DNA of 64,000 nt from an uncultured Clostridia bacterium (GTDB lineage: Bacteria > Bacillota > Clostridia > Oscillospirales > Acutalibacteraceae): assembly GCA_947369085.1 (NCBI GenBank), contig CANBJR010000005.1:1-64000 (forward strand). The letters are read 5' to 3'. Under the pieces are notes generated by a model. It worked only from the letters and a program-made list of their open reading frames with translations, did not search any database and was not told where the DNA came from. This document shows positions 50,683-59,439 of the stretch, one piece after another. Position numbers and translations under genes: made by a program. The first letter of the stretch is position 1; each line of letters opens with the position of its first letter.

Positions 50683-51492
50683 ATGAGTAAAAAGAGTAAA
50701 AAGGATAAGTCCAACCTTAAGATTTTTAAAATTCTTAATCTTCGTGAAATGCGTGAGCACAAAGTCAAGGCGGCTGTTTATATAGTTATCAGAACCATTC
50801 TTATCGCATTGATTGTTTTCAGCGCAGTCAACGGAAACTGGGAAAACGTAATGACCTGCACACTGTCATTTTTGCTTTTGATGATTCCGTCGTTTATAGA
50901 AAACAGATTGAAAATCGATTTGCCGAATGTTATGGAAGTCATTATGATAAGTTTTGTTTTTGCGGCTAACGTAATGGGTGAGCTCGGTGCATTTTACGAG
51001 AAAATCCCGATATGGGACACAATGCTCCACACTCTCAACGGGTTTATTTGTGCAGGCGTGGGCTTTGGATTGATTGATATTCTTAACCGAAACGATAGAG
51101 TCAAGATGAACCTTTCACCGCTTTTTGTGTGTCTGTTTTCGTTTTGCTTTTCTATGACAGTGGGAACAGTGTGGGAGTTTTTTGAATTCGGAATGGATAT
51201 GTTTTTCGGAAAGGATATGCAGAAAGACACCATTGTAAACGGCATAAATTCATTTCTTTTGTCGGGCAGTGAAAACAAACTGATTTCGATTAAGGAAATA
51301 GGCGACACGGCTGTAAACGGTCAGAGCCTCGGAATTGACGGCTATCTCGACATCGGTTTGCTCGATACAATGAAGGATTTGCTTGTAAACTTTTGCGGAG
51401 CAGTTGTGTTTAACTTTGCGGGATTTTTCTACCTGAAGGGCAGAGGTAGAAGCACAAAATTTGTTGAAAACTTTATTCCAAAAAGAAAATAA
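50683..51492 (+). CDS. Multi-pass membrane protein, YjdF/DUF2238-like
   Basis: 269 aa. A basic N-terminal tail, then about six membrane helices, including two close ones at about 30-70, and outward or inward loops with WDTMLHTLNGFI and MTVGTVWEFFEFGMDM. These two motifs resemble the YjdF/DUF2238 family, whose function is unknown. A soluble loop near residues 170-220 separates the last helix. No clear Shine-Dalgarno except weak GGTG before the ATG. It is 50 nt after the dehydratase gene and may be cotranscribed. Confidence 0.65.
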   Translation: MSKKSKKDKSNLKIFKILNLREMREHKVKAAVYIVIRTILIALIVFSAVNGNWENVMTCTLSFLLLMIPSFIENRLKIDLPNVMEVIMISFVFAANVMGELGAFYEKIPIWDTMLHTLNGFICAGVGFGLIDILNRNDRVKMNLSPLFVCLFSFCFSMTVGTVWEFFEFGMDMFFGKDMQKDTIVNGINSFLLSGSENKLISIKEIGDTAVNGQSLGIDGYLDIGLLDTMKDLLVNFCGAVVFNFAGFFYLKGRGRSTKFVENFIPKRK

Positions 51493-51752
51493 TAGGAGCA
51501 TAACAACTTGTATTTTGGCAAAAAGCAGACAGGACTGATAAATCGCTTGTACGTTTTTTCAGATTTTAAGTGCATATTACACCCTCAAAATGACTTTAAA
51601 GTGACTTTTATCTGCTAAATATAATTGGAATAAAATAAAGCCTTGAAGCAAAGGCAGACATAATGTCATAGAAAATTGTCAGATGCTTTGTAAGGATTGT
51701 AACGGAAAAAAGTCTGATAAATACTAAATGTTTAATAATATGCAAAAAATGC

Positions 51753-51781
51753 TTGAAAAATGCAGCGTAAAGCCGTATAAT
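51753..51781 (+). promoter_or_regulatory. Promoter of the NifU-like/GGGtGRT operon
   Basis: TTGAAA (51753-51758) and TATAAT (51776-51781) with 17-nt spacing, 55 nt before the ATG. The remaining part of the 344-nt gap (51493-51752) is AT-rich; I see no gene or RNA in it. Confidence 0.75.
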
Positions 51782-51836
51782 AAGGATGTATGAGTGTATA
51801 TTTGGGCTCAACAATATATTGAAAGGAGAAGTACAT

Positions 51837-52529
51837 ATGATTTATTCAAAAGAAGTAGAAAATATGTGCACAGTTGCAAAAGGACCGCATCATGGTCCCG
51901 CACCTATCCCCGAAGAGGGCAAGTGGGTTAAATCTTACGAGATTAAAGACATTTCAGGTCTTTCACACGGAATCGGCTGGTGTGCTCCCCAGCAGGGCGC
52001 ATGCAAGCTCACACTTAACGTAAAAGATGGTATCGTACAGGAGGCTCTTGTTGAAACAATCGGCTGCTCCGGTATGACTCATTCTGCAGCTATGGCTGCC
52101 GAGATTCTTCCTAACAAAACTCTTCTTGAGTGCCTTAACACAGACCTTGTTTGTGACGCTATCAACACTGCTATGAGAAACATCTTCGAGCAGCTCGTTT
52201 ACGGCAGAAGCCAGACAGCTTTCTCTGAGGGCGGTCTTCCCATCGGCGCAGGTATGGAGGACCTCGGTAAGGGCCTTCGCAGTCAGGTTGGTACAATGTA
52301 TAGCACAAACGCAAAGGGCGTTCGTTATATGGAAATGGCTGAGGGCTACGTTCTCAAGACTGCTCTTGACGAGAATAACGAAGTTATCGGCTATCAGTTT
52401 GTAAAGCTCGGCAAAATGCTTGAGGACATTCGTCACGGTGTTGAGCCGAACGAAGCTTTCAAGAACAACATCGGTCAGTACGGTCGTTTTGATAATGCGG
52501 CTAAGTACATTGACCCGAGAGAAGAATAA
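51837..52529 (+). CDS. NifU-like iron-sulfur scaffold protein linked to GGGtGRT
   Basis: A 230-aa protein related to the NifU/IscU scaffold, with Cys in IGWCAPQQGACKL and VETIGCSGMTHSAA. In the database family it is called an iron-sulfur cluster assembly scaffold and almost always precedes a GGGtGRT protein gene, as here (21-nt gap). The C-terminal ~70 residues (LKTALDENNEVIGYQFVK) are an addition to the scaffold core. Strong promoter and AAAGGAG suggest high expression. The molecular role of the pair is unknown. Confidence 0.85.
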   Translation: MIYSKEVENMCTVAKGPHHGPAPIPEEGKWVKSYEIKDISGLSHGIGWCAPQQGACKLTLNVKDGIVQEALVETIGCSGMTHSAAMAAEILPNKTLLECLNTDLVCDAINTAMRNIFEQLVYGRSQTAFSEGGLPIGAGMEDLGKGLRSQVGTMYSTNAKGVRYMEMAEGYVLKTALDENNEVIGYQFVKLGKMLEDIRHGVEPNEAFKNNIGQYGRFDNAAKYIDPREE

Positions 52530-52550
52530 TTCGGTAAGGAGGACACAACA

Positions 52551-53555
52551 ATGGCAGTAACATTTGAAAGTATGGAAAGAAGAATGCCTAAAATTGAGAA
52601 GTGCCTTGCCGAGTACGGTATTGCAAATCTTGAAGAGGCAAGACAGATTTGTAACGATTTGGGCTTTGACCCTTATCAGATTGTTAAAGACGTTCAGCCT
52701 ATCGCTTTTGAAAACGCAGGCTGGGCTTACACTCTCGGCTGCGCAGTAGCAGTTAAGAAGGGTGTTAAAACAGCAGCAGAGGCAGCAGAGGCTATCGGTA
52801 TCGGTCTGGAAGCGTTCTGTATTCCCGGCTCTGTAGCAGAGCAGAGAAACGTTGGCAGAGGTCACGGTAACCTCGGCGCAATGCTTTTAAGAGATGAAAC
52901 AAAGTGCTTTGCATTTCTCGCAGGTCACGAAAGCTTTGCAGCAGCAGAGGGTGCTATCGGTATCGCTCGTAACGCTAACAAGGCAAGAAAAGAGCCGTTA
53001 AGAGTTATCCTCAACGGTCTTGGCAAGGACGCTGCTTACATAATTTCAAGAATCAACGGCTTTACATATGTAAAGACAGAGTTTGACTACTTTACATCAG
53101 AGCTTAAGGTTGTTGAAGAGAGAGCTTTCTCTGACGGTGAAAGAGCTGCTGTTCGTTGCTACGGTGCAGACGATGTTCGTGAGGGCGTTGCAATTATGCA
53201 GAAAGAAAACGTTGGCGTTTCAATCACAGGTAACTCAACTAACCCCACACGTTTCCAGCACCTTGTTGCAGGCACATACAAGAAGTGGGCAATTGAGAAC
53301 GGCGTTAAGTACTTCTCTGTTGCATCAGGCGGCGGCACAGGCCGTACACTCCACCCCGATAATATGGGTGCAGGCCCTGCTTCTTACGGTCTTACAGACT
53401 CAATGGGCAGAATGCACGGCGACGCTCAGTTTGCAGGTTCATCTTCTGTTCCTGCTCACGTTGAGATGATGGGTCTTATCGGTATGGGTAACAACCCGAT
53501 GGTAGGCGCTACAGTTGCATGTGCAGTTGCAGTTTACGAAGGTATGAATAAGTAA
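52551..53555 (+). CDS. GGGtGRT protein
   Basis: A 334-aa protein with the name-giving motif SVASGGGTGRTLHPDNMGAG (about residues 258-277). Earlier landmarks are WAYTLGCAVAVKKG, GRGHGNLGAM and FLAGHESFAAAEGAIG. The family is widespread in anaerobic Clostridia and has no established function. The tight link with a NifU-like partner suggests an iron-sulfur or redox role. Start with AAGGAGG, codon use like that of highly expressed genes. A perfect hairpin terminator and repeat island E follow. Confidence 0.9.
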   Translation: MAVTFESMERRMPKIEKCLAEYGIANLEEARQICNDLGFDPYQIVKDVQPIAFENAGWAYTLGCAVAVKKGVKTAAEAAEAIGIGLEAFCIPGSVAEQRNVGRGHGNLGAMLLRDETKCFAFLAGHESFAAAEGAIGIARNANKARKEPLRVILNGLGKDAAYIISRINGFTYVKTEFDYFTSELKVVEERAFSDGERAAVRCYGADDVREGVAIMQKENVGVSITGNSTNPTRFQHLVAGTYKKWAIENGVKYFSVASGGGTGRTLHPDNMGAGPASYGLTDSMGRMHGDAQFAGSSSVPAHVEMMGLIGMGNNPMVGATVACAVAVYEGMNK

Positions 53556-53588
53556 TATATTGTTGAACCTTTACGGTCAAATAAAATC

Positions 53589-53631
53589 AGCGGCAAAGCG
53601 TCGGGTTAAACCAACGCTTTGCCGCTTTTTT
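53589..53631 (+). terminator. Strong rho-independent terminator
   Basis: AGCGGCAAAGCGT pairs with ACGCTTTGCCGCT, loop about 11 nt, then six T. It ends the GGGtGRT operon; the T run merges with the start of repeat island E. Confidence 0.92.
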
Positions 53632-53940
53632 AAACGTTATATAAGTCGGCTATAAATTATAGCTCGGTATCTCGGTAACTTTACATTAATCAGACTCTAA
53701 CGCAAGATACAACTTACAATTAACAATTATCAATTATCAATTGAGGGTCGCTACGCTCCGAATTTATAATAGTACGTGTTTAGTTTAAAGGTTTGTTTAT
53801 CGTGGGTAAATTGCTATATAGGTAACGTTTCGGGACGTGTGGGAACCCGTCCCCTACGATAACATTTATTTGTTAATATATTGATGGTATTAATGATAAA
53901 AATTCATAGTAAATAGGGACATGGCACGCCATGTCCCTAC
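53632..53940 (+). repeat. Dispersed intergenic repeat island E
   Basis: No gene. The first ~45 nt repeat island D (AGTCGGCTATAAATTATA, CTCGGTATCTCGG). CGCAAGATACAACTTACA then matches island A in reverse. AATTAACAATTATCAATTATCAATTG repeats, GGGACGTGTGGGAACCCGTCC (53832-53852) and TAGGGACATGGC/GCCATGTCCCTA (53915-53939) follow. It lies in the orientation of the upstream GGGtGRT gene. Confidence 0.7.
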
Positions 53941-53997
53941 GGTTTTAATGGTTAAGTATGTTTATGTTCACACATCATATTAATTGTAAATTGTTAA

Positions 53998-54504
53998 TTA
54001 TTTTACCAACACTTTAACAATTTCGCTGATATACATTTTGTGGTAGTCGTCTTTATACCACTTTTTAACGCTGTCACTGTCTGTAATGCTCTCCTCGTTT
54101 AAAAACTGAGCATACATTTTTTTACATACAAGTACAAGTCTTGCCTCTTCAAAATACGGAACGCCGTCCTCGGTAAATGCAGGAGTAAGTCCTGTTTCCT
54201 TAACCTTGTCAATATCTCTGCCGCTTTTTGAGCCGCATAGCTTGAGTGCGTCACGATAGCTTTCGTCAAAAAAGCTCATTGTATAGTAGTCGTTATTTTC
54301 GGTGAATTCAAAAGTGTATCTCTGCGGACGGATAAACGTAAAAGCAACGGGTTTGCCCCACATAATGCCGACGCCGCCCCAGCTTACGGTCATTGTGTTG
54401 AACTTATCTTCGTTTCCGCTTGTTACAAGTGCCCAATCGTCACCGATAAGCTTAAACGGGTTGTCGGTAATTTCCTTTGGTGTAATCTCTTTAAATGCTG
54501 ACAC
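53998..54504 (-). CDS. Flavin reductase family protein
   Basis: A 168-aa FMN-binding split-barrel protein of the flavin reductase-like family (ALVTSGNEDKFNTMTVSWGG, then MWGKPVAFTFIRPQRYTFEF and YYTMSFFDESYRDALKLCGSKSGRD). It probably binds FMN and reduces it or transfers electrons. GTG start with AAAGGATG 9 nt upstream. Monocistronic and convergent to repeat island E; its stop lies just after a short AT-rich stretch. Confidence 0.85.
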   Translation of the reverse strand: MSAFKEITPKEITDNPFKLIGDDWALVTSGNEDKFNTMTVSWGGVGIMWGKPVAFTFIRPQRYTFEFTENNDYYTMSFFDESYRDALKLCGSKSGRDIDKVKETGLTPAFTEDGVPYFEEARLVLVCKKMYAQFLNEESITDSDSVKKWYKDDYHKMYISEIVKVLVK

Positions 54505-54640
54505 AATAAATCATCCTTTCACATAATAATATGCAGATTTTTATGATTAAATTATAACAGAAATGTGCTTGCTGTTCAATAGCATAAAACGCAGGATGAG
54601 GAGGATTGGAAGCATACAGCACCGGATTATTCATTTTTCT

Positions 54641-54712
54641 TGAATAATATTCATTATACTGCATAAATGAATGAATATTCTGAATATTCATTTTAAATGA
54701 ATATATACATTT
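54641..54712. promoter_or_regulatory. Cluster of ArgR-like operator half sites
   Basis: TGAATAATATTCA at 54641-54653, then TGAATATTC, TGAATATTCA and AAATGAATATATACAT down to about 54712. The spacing and sequence resemble the ARG box (TGAATwwwwATTCA). The gap 54505-54919 holds no gene. Confidence 0.6.
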
Positions 54713-54827
54713 TTCGCCCGAAAGCAGTGTTTTTCAAATCCCGTTTTATTTGTTTATCCGCTTAATAAGCCGTTTTTCACATAAATTCGCATAAAATACG
54801 CTTAAAAATGCATATCTGAAAAATTTT

Positions 54828-54841
54828 TGAATATTTATTCA
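54828..54841. promoter_or_regulatory. ARG box upstream of argG
   Basis: TGAATATTTATTCA is an exact match to the ARG box consensus TGAATwwwwATTCA and ends 9 nt before the -35 of the argG promoter. Confidence 0.75.
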
Positions 54842-54850
54842 AAAAAAGAC

Positions 54851-54878
54851 TTGATTTTTTTGAAACAGAGTGTATAAT
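54851..54878 (+). promoter_or_regulatory. argG promoter
   Basis: TTGATT (54851-54856) and TATAAT (54873-54878), 16-nt spacer, about 41 nt before the argG ATG. Confidence 0.75.
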
Positions 54879-54919
54879 GTAATAGTAAATTAAAATTCTG
54901 GTAATCGGAGGAAATAAAA

Positions 54920-56143
54920 ATGGCTGATAATAAAATCAAAAAGGTAGTTCTTGCATATTCAGGCGGACTTGATACTTCAATCATCATTCCGTGGCTTAAA
55001 GAAAATTACGACAACTGCGAGGTTATCGCTGTTTCGGGTAACGTTGGTCAGGGTACTGAGCTTGACGGTCTTGAGGAAAAAGCTATCAAGACAGGTGCAT
55101 CAAAGCTCTATATTGAAGACCTCAATAAGGAATTTGTTGAAGAATATGTTTTTCCGACAGTTAAAGCAGGCGCAGTTTACGAGGGTAAATACCTCCTTGG
55201 CACATCGTTTGCTCGTCCTATAATCGCAAAAAGACTTGTTGAAATTGCAAAAAAAGAGGGCGCTGACGCTATCTGCCACGGCTGCACAGGTAAGGGCAAC
55301 GATCAGGTTCGTTTTGAGCTTGCAATCAAGGCTTATGCTCCCGATATGAAGATTATTGCTCCGTGGAGAACCTGGGAATTTAAATCGCGTGAGGAAGAAA
55401 TCGCATATGCTGAGAAGATGAATATTCCGCTCAAAATTAACCGTGAAACAAACTATTCAAAGGACAAGAACCTCTGGCATTTAAGCCACGAAGGTCTTGA
55501 TCTTGAAGATCCCGCAAATGAGCCTATGTACAACAAAGAGGGTTTCCTTGAAATGGGCGTTTCTCCCGAAATGGCTCCCGATAAGCCCGAGTACGTTACA
55601 CTTTCATTTGAAAAGGGTATAGCAACAAAATTAAACGGCGAAGAAGTAGGCTCGGTAGAACTTATTGAAAAGCTCAACGAAATCGGCGGAAGAAATGGCG
55701 TTGGTATTACAGATATCGTAGAAAACCGTCTTGTAGGTATGAAAGCAAGGGGCGTTTATGAAACTCCCGGCGGCACAATCCTCTATGCGGCTCACGATAA
55801 GCTCGAGGAAATCTGCCTTGACAAGGACACACTTCACTACAAGAAGAACCTTGCAAATACATTTGCCGACCTCGTTTACGACGGCAAGTGGTACACACCT
55901 CTGCGTGAGGCTATGTCGGCATTCGTTGACAGCACTCAGGAGTATGTGACAGGCGAGGTTAAGCTCAAACTCTACAAGGGCAACATCATTGACGCAGGCG
56001 TTACAAGCCCGTATTCACTCTACGACGAGGAAATCGCAACCTTTGACGAGGACGAGGTTTACGACCAGAACGACAGCGCAGGCTTCATCAACCTCTTCGG
56101 ACTTCCCATCAAGGTTCGCGCAAAGAAAGGTCTTATCAAATAA
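54920..56143 (+). CDS. argG: Argininosuccinate synthase
   Basis: A 407-aa ATP-dependent ligase joining citrulline and aspartate. The N-type ATP-pyrophosphatase loop is [10 protein letters not shown] (about 12-21). Family segments [15 protein letters not shown] and [12 protein letters not shown] follow, and the C-terminal region matches the usual length of about 400. First gene of the arginine cluster, under an ArgR-like operator and a sigma-A-like promoter. RBS GGAGG. A GC-rich hairpin follows the stop, so some transcripts may end before argH. Confidence 0.96.
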   Translation: MADNKIKKVVLAYSGGLDTSIIIPWLKENYDNCEVIAVSGNVGQGTELDGLEEKAIKTGASKLYIEDLNKEFVEEYVFPTVKAGAVYEGKYLLGTSFARPIIAKRLVEIAKKEGADAICHGCTGKGNDQVRFELAIKAYAPDMKIIAPWRTWEFKSREEEIAYAEKMNIPLKINRETNYSKDKNLWHLSHEGLDLEDPANEPMYNKEGFLEMGVSPEMAPDKPEYVTLSFEKGIATKLNGEEVGSVELIEKLNEIGGRNGVGITDIVENRLVGMKARGVYETPGGTILYAAHDKLEEICLDKDTLHYKKNLANTFADLVYDGKWYTPLREAMSAFVDSTQEYVTGEVKLKLYKGNIIDAGVTSPYSLYDEEIATFDEDEVYDQNDSAGFINLFGLPIKVRAKKGLIK

Positions 56144-56167
56144 GCAAAAATTTGTTTGATGCAATAA

Positions 56168-56197
56168 ATCGGGGGCAGGGAAATTCTCTGCCCCGAT
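56168..56197 (+). terminator. Hairpin after argG, weak terminator or attenuator
   Basis: ATCGGGG-CAG / CTG-CCCCGAT stem around a short loop, 25 nt after argG. There is no U run, so read-through to argH is expected. Confidence 0.4.
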
Positions 56198-56259
56198 AAG
56201 TGTTTATATAGGGTTGATTTATTAAACCGGATTTTTAGAAATAATTAAAGGATACAGTG

Positions 56260-56622
56260 ATGATTTTTTTGGCTTGGATATCATTTTACATTATGGGTTT
56301 TGCTCTTGTGATGTCGGTTGTTTCGATAATTACGACTCCGATATATCTTTTAATAAAGCACGGTGAAAACAATGTATCTATGTACGCTGTTTTCGCTGTA
56401 GTAGACGCAATTCTGATTTTTCCTGTTTGTATTTTTCTATTGCCAAATTGCAACAGTGATACATTGGGCGGAGTTTTCGCTCAGGGTTTTGCAATTTTTC
56501 TAATCCCGACAATGATTGTTTGCTGCATAGGTGCTGTGATTATTGACAGAGTGCAGTATAGCAAAGATGAAAAAATCAGGAAAATGATTGAAAATGAACA
56601 GGAAATGAATAATAACGAATAA
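56260..56622 (+). CDS. Small membrane protein of unknown function
   Basis: About 120 aa, not recognised. Three or so predicted helices (about 3-30, 43-63, 75-100), a short polar segment LLPNCNSDTLGG between the second and third, and a charged C-terminal tail (YSKDEKIRKMIENEQEMNNNE). Start placed at the ATG with AAAGGA upstream rather than the adjoining GTG. It lies inside the arg cluster between argG and argH, which makes coexpression likely; a link to arginine is only positional. Confidence 0.6.
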   Translation: MIFLAWISFYIMGFALVMSVVSIITTPIYLLIKHGENNVSMYAVFAVVDAILIFPVCIFLLPNCNSDTLGGVFAQGFAIFLIPTMIVCCIGAVIIDRVQYSKDEKIRKMIENEQEMNNNE

Positions 56623-56667
56623 ATTTATATTACGATACAGTATTTTACAAAGAAAAGGAATTTAAAT

Positions 56668-58044
56668 ATGCAGTTATGGAAAGGACGCTTCAAAAAGGAG
56701 CTTTCAAAAACAACAAACGACTTTAACAGCTCTATTTCATTCGACAGCAGAATGTATAAAGAGGACATAGAGGGCAGTATCGCCCACGCAACAATGCTCG
56801 GTAAATGCGGAATCATCACCGAGGAACAGTCAGCCGACATCGTTCAGGGACTTAAGGGAATCCTTGCCGATATCGAAAGCGGCACATTGCAGTTTGATAT
56901 GGAGGCAGAGGATATCCACACCTTTATCGAGGGCGAGCTGACAAAGAGAATCGGCGACAACGGCAAAAGACTTCACACGTCCCGTAGCCGTAACGACCAA
57001 GTTGCGCTTGACATTAAGCTTTACCTTAAAAAAGAGGTTGTCAATGTAAAAAATCTCGTTGTTGATCTGATTAAGGTTATCGCTGACAAGGCTGAAAAGT
57101 ACAGCGAAACCGTAATGCCCGGCTATACTCACCTTCAGAGAGCACAGCCGATTACATTTGGTCATCATCTTTTAGCTTACGGCGAAATGCTGTTGCGTGA
57201 CGTTTCACGTCTTGAGGACTGCTTAAAGAGAATGGATGAAATGCCGCTTGGCTCGTGTGCACTTGCAGGCACAACCTACCCGATTGACAGAACAATCACA
57301 GCCGAGCTTTTAGGATTTGAGCGAATCACAAACAACTCGCTTGACGGCGTTTCCGACAGAGATTACTGCATTGAGTTTGCGTCCGTTCTTTCAATAATTA
57401 TGGTGCACCTCTCACGTTTTTCCGAGGAAATTATTATGTGGTGCAGCTGGGAGTTCAAGTTTGTTGAGCTTGACGATGCGTTCTCGACAGGCTCTTCAAT
57501 TATGCCGCAGAAGAAGAACCCCGATATCGCAGAGCTTGTTAGAGGCAAGAGCGGCAGAGTTTTCGGCGACAATATGACCTTGCTCACGATTATGAAGGGT
57601 ATTGCGCTTGCATACAACAAGGATATGCAGGAGGATAAGGAGGCAATTTTTGATGCAGTAGACACAGTTAAAATGTGCCTGACAGCATTCACTCCTATGC
57701 TCGATACAATGCGCGTTATCCCTGAAAATATGAGAAAAGCGGCAGCAGGCGGATTTATCAACGCAACCGACTGTGCAGACTGGCTTACAAAGAACGGCGT
57801 TCCTTTCAGAGATGCGTACAAGGCAACAGGCGAGCTTGTCGCAAAGTGTATTGAACTCGGCACTGACCTTGAGAATCTTCCGCTTGACGAGTACAAAAAG
57901 GTCTGTGACGTGTTCACTGATGACGTTTACAGCGCAATTTCACTTGAACGCTGTACAAACGAGCGTACTGCTTTTGGCGGTCCTGCATCATCAAATGTAA
58001 GGGCACAGGCTCAAAGAGTATCAAAAATTGCAGAGGAACTGTAA
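56668..58044 (+). CDS. argH: Argininosuccinate lyase
   Basis: A 458-aa fumarase-superfamily lyase that splits argininosuccinate to arginine and fumarate. The superfamily signature GSSIMPQKKNPD is at about residues 275-286. HTSRSRNDQVALD and GYTHLQRAQPITFGHHL carry the substrate contacts. Length normal. AAAGGAA precedes the ATG. It follows the orphan membrane gene by 45 nt and is followed after 4 nt by another orphan. Confidence 0.96.
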   Translation: MQLWKGRFKKELSKTTNDFNSSISFDSRMYKEDIEGSIAHATMLGKCGIITEEQSADIVQGLKGILADIESGTLQFDMEAEDIHTFIEGELTKRIGDNGKRLHTSRSRNDQVALDIKLYLKKEVVNVKNLVVDLIKVIADKAEKYSETVMPGYTHLQRAQPITFGHHLLAYGEMLLRDVSRLEDCLKRMDEMPLGSCALAGTTYPIDRTITAELLGFERITNNSLDGVSDRDYCIEFASVLSIIMVHLSRFSEEIIMWCSWEFKFVELDDAFSTGSSIMPQKKNPDIAELVRGKSGRVFGDNMTLLTIMKGIALAYNKDMQEDKEAIFDAVDTVKMCLTAFTPMLDTMRVIPENMRKAAAGGFINATDCADWLTKNGVPFRDAYKATGELVAKCIELGTDLENLPLDEYKKVCDVFTDDVYSAISLERCTNERTAFGGPASSNVRAQAQRVSKIAEEL

Positions 58045-58048
58045 AATT

Positions 58049-58315
58049 ATGATAAAGAAACGTATAAAAGATAAATTTAATTTAAATAAAGACAAGGTTA
58101 AAAAAGCAATTTTATACTTGATTTTATTGGCAGTTGGTTTACTTATTATGGTTTTAGAATTTGTGTTTTTGCTTTTTGACGGAGTAATCGGTTTTTTGAT
58201 TTGTCTGGCAGCCATCTACCTCATAATCGGAAGTGTTATAAAGCTTTGTAGATTAACCGCAGATCCGGCAGGAACATTTATAGGTCTTTTGGATTTGCTT
58301 TTTTGGCTGCCATAA
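58049..58315 (+). CDS. Small two-helix membrane protein, unknown
   Basis: 88 aa, not recognised. A basic N-terminus (MIKKRIKDKFNLNKDKVKK) is followed by two close hydrophobic helices (about 21-42 and 44-65) and a short hydrophobic C-terminus ending LLDLLFWLP. The ATG is 4 nt after the argH stop and a GAGGA lies 12 nt upstream inside argH, so translation is likely coupled. It may be an accessory membrane protein; nothing in the sequence gives a function. Confidence 0.55.
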   Translation: MIKKRIKDKFNLNKDKVKKAILYLILLAVGLLIMVLEFVFLLFDGVIGFLICLAAIYLIIGSVIKLCRLTADPAGTFIGLLDLLFWLP

Positions 58316-58341
58316 AATGTGAAAAGAAAGAGATGAATTAA

Positions 58342-59376
58342 ATGATAAAAGCAGGTATAGTAGGTGCGACAGGCTATGCAGGCGCAGAGCTTGTTCGTTT
58401 GCTCACTTCTCATCCCAATGCTGAAATTTCGGCAATAAGCTCGGTTTCATTCGAGGGTGAAAAGTTAAGTGACGTTTATCCGTCATATAAATTTTTAAAC
58501 GATATGGTCTGCGAAAATCAGGACGCAGTTGTTGAAAAGAGTGACGTTATTTTTGCCGCGCTTCCTCACGGACTTTCGCAGGAGCTTGCTGAAAAGTGCA
58601 TAAGCGCAGGCAAGGCTTTCATTGACCTTGGTGCAGATTTCAGACTTGAAAGCGAGGACGAATACACCGAATGGTACGGCGGAACTTTCCTTGACAAAAA
58701 GCTCCACGAGCAGTCGGTTTACGGTTTGCCCGAGTTTTTCAGAGATGAAATCAAGGGCAAAAAGCTTGTTGCAAATCCCGGATGTTACACAACCTGTTCC
58801 CCTCTTGCAATTGCCCCTGCAATTGCAAACGGACTTATTGAAACAAAGGGCATAATCTGCGACTGCAAAAGCGGCGTAACAGGTGCAGGCAGAAAGCCTT
58901 CGCAGGGCAATCATTACCCGGAGCTTAACGAGGGATTTCACGCGTATAAGGTTGCTTCACACCGCCACACGCCCGAAATTGAGCAGACTCTTTCAAAGCT
59001 TTCGGGTGAAAAGGTGATAATTACCTTTGTTCCGCATCTTCTTCCCGTGAACAGAGGAATTCTGGCAACCGTTTATGCCGATATCAAGGACGGCGTAACA
59101 TTTGAGCAAATCAGAAAGGCGTATGAGGAGTACTACAAAGACGAATTTTTTGTAAGACTTCTTGATGACGGCAAGTGTGCCGACATTCACAACATAAAAT
59201 ATTCAAACTTCTGTGACGTTTCAATTCACCACGACAAGCGAGCAAACAAGCTTGTAGCCTGTGCGGCAATTGACAATATGGTCAAGGGTGCGGCAGGTCA
59301 GGCAATCCAGAATATGAATATCATATTCGGACTGGATGAAACAACCGGGCTTGTAATTGCACCTCCGGCGTTTTAA
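58342..59376 (+). CDS. argC: N-acetyl-gamma-glutamyl-phosphate reductase
   Basis: A 344-aa NADPH-dependent reductase, third step of arginine synthesis. The Rossmann start GIVGATGYAGAELVRLL, the active-site NPGCYTTCSPLA with the catalytic Cys, and HRHTPEIEQTL are all present. Length fits the type-1 (longer) ArgC. AGAAAGAG precedes the ATG. The arg genes run on in the same direction with gaps of 60 nt or so. Confidence 0.96.
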   Translation: MIKAGIVGATGYAGAELVRLLTSHPNAEISAISSVSFEGEKLSDVYPSYKFLNDMVCENQDAVVEKSDVIFAALPHGLSQELAEKCISAGKAFIDLGADFRLESEDEYTEWYGGTFLDKKLHEQSVYGLPEFFRDEIKGKKLVANPGCYTTCSPLAIAPAIANGLIETKGIICDCKSGVTGAGRKPSQGNHYPELNEGFHAYKVASHRHTPEIEQTLSKLSGEKVIITFVPHLLPVNRGILATVYADIKDGVTFEQIRKAYEEYYKDEFFVRLLDDGKCADIHNIKYSNFCDVSIHHDKRANKLVACAAIDNMVKGAAGQAIQNMNIIFGLDETTGLVIAPPAF

Positions 59377-59439
59377 TTTAGTGCTTATAACAGCGGTGCT
59401 TTTACAAACCGATATTCTAAATAATTTGGACTGATATAT

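Noticed and set aside
51963-52865. A 300-codon open frame antisense to the NifU-like and GGGtGRT genes
   Set aside because: It spans two well-supported genes and their spacer, and has a composition typical of an antisense shadow.
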